64,000 nt of DNA from Brevibacillus_D fluminis_A (lineage in GTDB: Bacteria; Bacillota; Bacilli; Brevibacillales; Brevibacillaceae): assembly GCF_052072235.1 (NCBI RefSeq), contig NZ_CM125436.1:1978001-2042000 (forward strand). The letters run 5' to 3'. Of the stretch, positions 59,637-64,000 are shown in pieces; position 1 is the stretch's first letter, and every line of letters starts with the position of its first letter. Under the pieces are notes generated by a model, which was not told the DNA's origin, made no database searches, and worked only from the letters and a program-made list of their open reading frames with translations. A program made the translations under genes and the position numbers.

Positions 59637-60866
59637 ATGAGCACGGGGTATTGGCTGACCAATGTGCGGTTGGAAAGCGGTTTTTGCCTGGAACACGGTG
59701 AGGTTGTCGGGACGACGACGGAAAATTGCCGAATCAGGATTGAAAACGGCGTCATCGCGGAAATCGTTTCGTCCGATCAGCCGCTGGAGACGGAATTGCC
59801 GTGTCTGGATGGCGAGGATTTGCTGGTACTGCCAGCATTCCGCGAAATGCACATCCATTTGGACAAGACGTATTACGGCGGGCCGTGGCAGGCGTGCATG
59901 CCAGCGACGAGCGTATTTGACCGGATCAAAGAGGAGGAGGAGCTGCTGCTGCGCCAGCTGCCGACGGCACAAGCGCGGGCAGAAGCACTGATTCAGCTTG
60001 TGGTCAAGCACGGTGCGACCCACATCCGGACGCACTGCAACATCGATCCGGTCGTCGGGCTGCGCAACCTGGCTGCGACCAAAGCGGCGCTTGCCGGCTA
60101 CGAGGGGGTTATTTCCTCGGAAATCGTTGCGTTCCCGCAGCACGGTCTTTTGCGCAGCGATTCAATCGCCCTGATGAAAGCGGCACTGCAGGAAGGCGCG
60201 ACGATTGTCGGTGGGGTCGATCCGGCGACGGTAGACGAAAATATCGAAACATCATTGCAGACGATCATCGAGCTTGCGGTGTCGAGCGGAAGCGGTGTCG
60301 ATCTTCATCTTCATGATGGCGGGCAACTCGGGGTCCACACGATGAGACGGCTGGCGGCGCTCGTTGTGGAGGCAGGGCTGCAAGGCAAGGCGATGGTGAG
60401 CCATGCGTTTGCATTGGCTGACGTAACACCTGCAGAAGCAGCCGATGTTGCAGCGGAGCTTGCCTCTGCCGGAATCGGAATTGTATCCACCGTTCCGATC
60501 GATATGCCGACGATTCCCATCCCGCTTCTGCATGAAAAAGGCGTGAGCATATCCTTAGGCAATGACAGCATCACGGACCACTGGGATCCATTCGGCACGG
60601 GCGACCTGCTGCAAAAAGCAAGCCGGATGGCCGAACGATTCGGCTGGAGCGAGGAACGCTCGCTGGCGGAGTCACTCGGTTTCATCACGGGCGGGAAAAA
60701 ACCGCTTTCCGCAAATGGCGAGCGGGTGTGGCCGGCGGTCGGGGACGAGGCGTCCATGGTGCTTGTTCAGGCAAGCTGCTCGGCAGAAGCGGTGGCGCGC
60801 AGGGCGAAACGACGGGTAGTGCTGGCAAAAGGGCAGGTCATCAGCGGAAGCATCCGCCAGGTGTAG
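59637..60866 (+). CDS. CodA/AtzC-like amidohydrolase, copy 1
   Basis: A 409-aa metal-dependent amidohydrolase of the cytosine-deaminase-like group. The metal pair is MHIHLDKTYY (H72, H74). The third histidine region is VDLHLHDGGQLG, where cytosine deaminase CodA has HCDE; aligned this way the catalytic Glu is replaced by Asp. SHAFALADV supplies the next histidine and LGNDSITDHWDPFGTGDLLQ the metal Asp. ATG 59637 is used, with GGGG about 10 nt upstream. It may hydrolyse a cyclic amide or deaminate a ring amine. Copy 2 follows directly. Confidence 0.85.
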   Translation: MSTGYWLTNVRLESGFCLEHGEVVGTTTENCRIRIENGVIAEIVSSDQPLETELPCLDGEDLLVLPAFREMHIHLDKTYYGGPWQACMPATSVFDRIKEEEELLLRQLPTAQARAEALIQLVVKHGATHIRTHCNIDPVVGLRNLAATKAALAGYEGVISSEIVAFPQHGLLRSDSIALMKAALQEGATIVGGVDPATVDENIETSLQTIIELAVSSGSGVDLHLHDGGQLGVHTMRRLAALVVEAGLQGKAMVSHAFALADVTPAEAADVAAELASAGIGIVSTVPIDMPTIPIPLLHEKGVSISLGNDSITDHWDPFGTGDLLQKASRMAERFGWSEERSLAESLGFITGGKKPLSANGERVWPAVGDEASMVLVQASCSAEAVARRAKRRVVLAKGQVISGSIRQV

Positions 60867-60889
60867 AGGGGAAAGGAGCGGGACGGACG

Positions 60890-62107
60890 ATGCATGCACC
60901 TTATTGGTTGACCAATGTGTTGATGGAAAGCGGATTTTTGTATAAGGCGGGCGTGGTTTGCGGAACGAAAACCCAGACGGTTCATCTGCGCATCGAAAAC
61001 GGCAAGATCGCGCGAATCGTTTCAGGCGATACCATTCTCGCAGACAATGTGGAACGAAAAGATGCCAAAGGCCGACTTGCCCTGCCTGCATTTCGTGAAG
61101 CACATTGCCATCTGGACAAGACGCTGCTAGGCGGAGGGTGGCGGGCAAGCAAGCCATTCCGTTCGATTTGGCAAAGCATCGAAACGGAAACCAGGCAGCT
61201 CGCCAGCTGGCCGGTACCGACGGCAGAACGGGCGCGAAACATGCTGGCGCTCATGCAGCAGGCAGGCACAACCCATGTGCGGACACATGTCGATCTCTAT
61301 CCTGAAGTCGGCCTCGCGAATTTGGAAGCGGTGCGCGATGTGCTGGCAGACTATAAAGATAAGCTGACCTATGAGATCGTGGCGTTTCCCCAGCGGGGCT
61401 TGCTCCGATCCCAATCGGTCGGCCTGATGCGCGAGGCGCTGCGAAATGGCGCAGCATTGGTCGGGGGTGTCGATCCCGCCACGATTGACGGGGATACCGA
61501 AGCGTCCCTGCATGCGATGATGGAGCTTGCGGTTGAAGCTGACGCGGGGATTGACCTGCATCTGCATGACGCAGATCAATTGGGGCTCTATACGATCAAA
61601 CGGCTGGCAGCGATGACGATCGAGGCAGGCTGGCAAGGGCGGGTGACCGTAAGCCACGCCTACTGCCTGGGGGAAATCGCCGTCGAGGAAGCGGCGGATG
61701 CTGCCGACATGCTGGCGGCTGCGGGGATCTCGATCATCACGAGCGTGCCGATCGACAGCCAGATGCCCCCGGTGAAACTGCTCACCGGGAAGGGCGTTCG
61801 GGTGGCAGTCGGCAGCGACAATATGTATGACAGCTGGTCGCCGTTTGGGAATGGCGACATGCTCGAGCGGGCAAGCCGACTGGCGGAGCGCTTCCGCTGG
61901 ATCGACGAGCATTCGCTCTCCCGGGCCTTGGCCTACATTACAGGGGGCAAAACCCCGCTGTCGGCCGATGGACAACAGCAATGGCCGATGGTGGGAGACG
62001 ATGCCAGTCTCGTGCTTGTCGATGCTTCCTGCTCGGCGGAAGCGGTCGCCCGCGTGGCCGATCGCATGGCTGTGTTGCACCGAGGCAAGCTTGTTGCAGG
62101 AGAGTAA
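60890..62107 (+). CDS. CodA/AtzC-like amidohydrolase, copy 2
   Basis: A 405-aa paralogue of the preceding gene: AHCHLDKTLLGGG (H72, H74), IDLHLHDADQLGLYTI, SHAYCLGEIAVEEA and VGSDNMYDSWSPFGNGDMLE. The same Glu-to-Asp change is present. The two proteins share blocks such as EIVAFPQRGLLRS versus EIVAFPQHGLLRS, and PYWLTNV versus GYWLTNV, so they arose by duplication. ATG 60890 follows AAAGGAG. It is the last gene of the permease-amidohydrolase unit, before a terminator. Confidence 0.85.
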   Translation: MHAPYWLTNVLMESGFLYKAGVVCGTKTQTVHLRIENGKIARIVSGDTILADNVERKDAKGRLALPAFREAHCHLDKTLLGGGWRASKPFRSIWQSIETETRQLASWPVPTAERARNMLALMQQAGTTHVRTHVDLYPEVGLANLEAVRDVLADYKDKLTYEIVAFPQRGLLRSQSVGLMREALRNGAALVGGVDPATIDGDTEASLHAMMELAVEADAGIDLHLHDADQLGLYTIKRLAAMTIEAGWQGRVTVSHAYCLGEIAVEEAADAADMLAAAGISIITSVPIDSQMPPVKLLTGKGVRVAVGSDNMYDSWSPFGNGDMLERASRLAERFRWIDEHSLSRALAYITGGKTPLSADGQQQWPMVGDDASLVLVDASCSAEAVARVADRMAVLHRGKLVAGE

Positions 62108-62133
62108 ACGGGCGCAAGCATGATAAAAGGAGG

Positions 62134-62162
62134 AACCAGCCGCTACATGGCTGGTTTTTTCA
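62134..62162 (+). terminator. Intrinsic terminator of the APC-amidohydrolase operon
   Basis: The perfect stem AACCAGCC/GGCTGGTT is followed by TTTT. Confidence 0.85.
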
Positions 62163-62244
62163 TGCCCCCCATTACCAGATTCGCGATTCCCTTGTATGAT
62201 GGAGAAAGGTTTTGCTTTTGCATCACGCAAGGAGGTCAATTACG

Positions 62245-63156
62245 GTGAATCGGTTTACTCTCGGGGTCTTTTTTGTCATTCTCTCTGCCGTCGGTTTTGG
62301 CGTGATGCCCATCATTGCCAAATATGCGTACCAAGGAGGAGTGAATGTAGACACCCTGCTGACGCTGCGTTTTTCGCTGGCATCCATTTTCTTTTTCTTG
62401 TATCTCTGGCTGAAAAAAGGGCATCATGTGTCCATCACGAAAAAAGAATGGCTCGCCCTTGCTTTATACGGGGGCGTCATCTATGCAGTGATTTCCATTC
62501 TCTTCTTTTGGTCGATCCAATTCATCCCGGTGTCGCTCGCTTCGCTTTTGCTCTACACGTATCCGGTTTTTGTGGTAGTATTATCCATAATCGTGGAGCG
62601 CACGGGAATTTCCAAAATGCTCGTCCTCGCCATCCTGCTTTCACTGCTCGGCTTGGCGCTCGTGCTCGGGACCAGCTTTCATTTGATCAATTACTATGGC
62701 GTTATGCTTGCGGTATTGTCGAGCATCGGATACGCAGTCCATATCGTTCTGATGAACCGTACCGTACGCAAGCTGCCGCCATTGATCACGACCGCTTTCG
62801 TCATCTTGTTTACCGCGATCAGCCAGCTTCTGTTCGGGATTGCATGCGGCACGCTGCATACCGACTTTTCGGGGAGCGCGTGGCTATCCATTTTGGCGCT
62901 TTGCTTCGTTTCTACCATTTTGCCGCTGCTCACGTTTTTTCTGGGTCTGCAGCTGGTCGGACCGACGAACGCATCGATTCTCAGCACGTTTGAACCGATC
63001 GTAACGATCCTGCTGTCGGCGCTCCTGTTTCATGAGACCTTCACCTTGCTTCAACTGCTGGGCATCGCGGCTGTTCTGATCGGTGCATTCCTCGTGGTCA
63101 AGGGCGGCAGTCAAAAGCCGGCGGACGGGCCTGCAGCCATCGTGGAAAAATCATAA
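62245..63156 (+). CDS. EamA/DMT-family transporter
   Basis: A 303-aa protein with ten helices in two EamA repeats (first repeat residues about 5-137, second about 148-285; FFWSIQFIPVSLASLLLYTY and FLGLQLVGPTNASILSTFEP are the corresponding signature segments). GTG 62245 is used because AAGGAGGT is 6 nt upstream; the frame opens earlier without a ribosome-binding site. Drug/metabolite exporters of this family often move amino acids or nucleosides outward. It precedes a flavodoxin-like gene by 24 bp. Confidence 0.87.
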   Translation: MNRFTLGVFFVILSAVGFGVMPIIAKYAYQGGVNVDTLLTLRFSLASIFFFLYLWLKKGHHVSITKKEWLALALYGGVIYAVISILFFWSIQFIPVSLASLLLYTYPVFVVVLSIIVERTGISKMLVLAILLSLLGLALVLGTSFHLINYYGVMLAVLSSIGYAVHIVLMNRTVRKLPPLITTAFVILFTAISQLLFGIACGTLHTDFSGSAWLSILALCFVSTILPLLTFFLGLQLVGPTNASILSTFEPIVTILLSALLFHETFTLLQLLGIAAVLIGAFLVVKGGSQKPADGPAAIVEKS

Positions 63157-63180
63157 CGGGTTAAAGGAGTTCGTAGACAT

Positions 63181-63747
63181 ATGCAAAAAGTTCTTGTACT
63201 GTACGGCAGTTCCCGAGAAAACGGGAATTCGGAAAAATTGGCCGATCGAGTCGTAGAAGGGCTCGGAGCTACCAAAATCTATTTGCGCGAGCATGCGATC
63301 ACCCCGATCCATGACAAGCGGCATACCGAGGAAGGCTTTTTGCCGGTGGATGACGATTACGACCGCATCGTGCATCAGATGCTGGCGCACGATGTCATCA
63401 TTTTCGCGACGCCGCTGTACTGGTACGGCATGTCCGGCATCATGAAAAACTTTATCGATCGCTGGTCACAGAGCCTGCGGGATCGCTCCCTGTCATTCAA
63501 GGAGAAGATGGGGCAAAAAACGGCTTACGTGGTCATGACCGGCTACGACCAGGCCAAGCTGAAGGGGCTTCCGCTCGTGCAGCAATTCCAGCACATTTTC
63601 GAGTTCGTCACCACGACATATGGCGGCTATATTATCGGGGAGGGCAACAAGCCGGATGATATTTTGGCCGATGCGTCGGCATTGTTTGAGGCGGATAAAC
63701 TGAACCGCCTACTGCGTGGGGAAACAGCCCAGTCATCGTTTGCATAG
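63181..63747 (+). CDS. Flavodoxin-fold NAD(P)H oxidoreductase
   Basis: A 188-aa flavoprotein of the FMN_red/NADPH-dependent type. The phosphate loop is LYGSSRENGNSEKLADRVVE, the second loop FATPLYWYGMSGIMKNFIDR and the third VVMTGYDQAKLKGLPLV with TTYGGYIIGEGNKP. It probably reduces quinones or nitro groups, or acts as a flavin donor. The start follows AAAGGAG. The reading frame ends in a polar tail. It is possibly co-transcribed with the preceding exporter. Confidence 0.87.
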   Translation: MQKVLVLYGSSRENGNSEKLADRVVEGLGATKIYLREHAITPIHDKRHTEEGFLPVDDDYDRIVHQMLAHDVIIFATPLYWYGMSGIMKNFIDRWSQSLRDRSLSFKEKMGQKTAYVVMTGYDQAKLKGLPLVQQFQHIFEFVTTTYGGYIIGEGNKPDDILADASALFEADKLNRLLRGETAQSSFA

Positions 63748-63884
63748 AAAAGGGGGACTTGCGCTCGTGAACCCTCTTTAATTGAATCCCAACCACCTAA
63801 AATGGTTACTAGGTGTATACTCATGTACAAACTTAGAGACGACAAAAGAGAGAGATAATATCGTATTTAAGGGAGAGGAAATTG

Positions 63885-64000
63885 ATGTTAAAACGTACGG
63901 GACTGATCTTTTTAACAGCCGCAGTTATGCTCAATACATTCGTACCATCCGCCTTGGCAAAATCTAAGAAACGCAGTAGTTCTGAGGACGCAATGGGGAC
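63885..64000 (+). CDS. Secreted protein, 3' end beyond the window
   Basis: The frame starts at ATG 63885, 6 nt after GGGAGAGG, and is open to the window end (38 codons). The first residues form a signal peptide: MLKRTGLIFLTAAVMLNTFV then an AxA-like cleavage region PSALAKSK. The mature start is basic and Ser-rich (KSKKRSSSEDAMG). Upstream, 63748-63884 holds a TATACT box at 63816-63821 and no gene. Nothing more can be said about its role. Confidence 0.7.
   Translation, partial: MLKRTGLIFLTAAVMLNTFVPSALAKSKKRSSSEDAMG

Noticed and set aside
1..64000. CRISPR arrays, intact IS elements, tRNA and rRNA genes
   Set aside because: No regularly spaced repeats, no transposase with matching terminal repeats, and no tRNA/rRNA-like segments were seen on either strand.

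Overview
The window is a stretch of chromosome from an endospore-forming Bacillota of the order Bacillales. Brevibacillus or a close Paenibacillaceae relative is my inference from gene order and a GC content judged by eye at about 55%. The first 22 kb keeps the Bacillus subtilis order rarA - cymR - yrvO - recD2 (yrrC) - yrrD - yrrI - alaS - yrzL (ireB) - ruvX (yrrK) - yrzB - mltG (yrrL) - trmR (yrrM) - udk - pbpI (yrrR). No rRNA, tRNA, CRISPR array or intact insertion sequence was seen.

Region 1 (1-21.8 kb) is housekeeping: replication and recombination, cysteine metabolism control, sulfur transfer, a Nudix hydrolase, a chemoreceptor, RecD2, an oligopeptide-binding lipoprotein behind a cre-like site, a TerC-family protein behind a manganese (yybP-ykoY) riboswitch, and the T-box-controlled alaS operon. 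Region 2 (21.7-32.7 kb) holds signalling and redox genes: a small JAMM protease, a PucR regulator divergent from an amine/amino-acid oxidase across a 34-bp palindrome, a GGDEF-histidine kinase fusion, a MerR-methyltransferase fusion divergent from a pirin-azoreductase pair, and a secreted beta-propeller protein. Region 3 (32.8-40.4 kb) is a nucleoside salvage operon: a perfect CcpA cre site, a NupNOPQ-type ABC transporter, then three consecutive nucleoside hydrolases.

Region 4 (about 40.5-42.45 kb) is an AT-rich island with a toxin-type zinc deaminase coupled to an unrecognised 198-aa partner, followed by 600 bp of non-coding sequence. It is the best candidate here for an undescribed system. 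Region 5 (42.5-54.1 kb) has a carotenoid-desaturase-like oxidase, a PotABCD-like ABC transporter behind a structured leader, an RpiR - CapA - M20 peptidase - MFS cluster and a bile-acid/sodium symporter-family transporter.

Region 6 (54.1-64 kb) starts with two tandem T-box leaders, both apparently with isoleucine specifiers, in front of a lone 76-aa ACT-domain gene. Next come a c-di-GMP-I riboswitch upstream of an HD-GYP phosphodiesterase, an NCS2 permease, an APC permease with two paralogous CodA-like amidohydrolases, a DMT exporter, a flavodoxin-like reductase and the start of a secreted protein cut by the window end. RNA-level control is dense: one Mn2+ riboswitch, three T-boxes, one c-di-GMP riboswitch and one unassigned structured leader in 64 kb.
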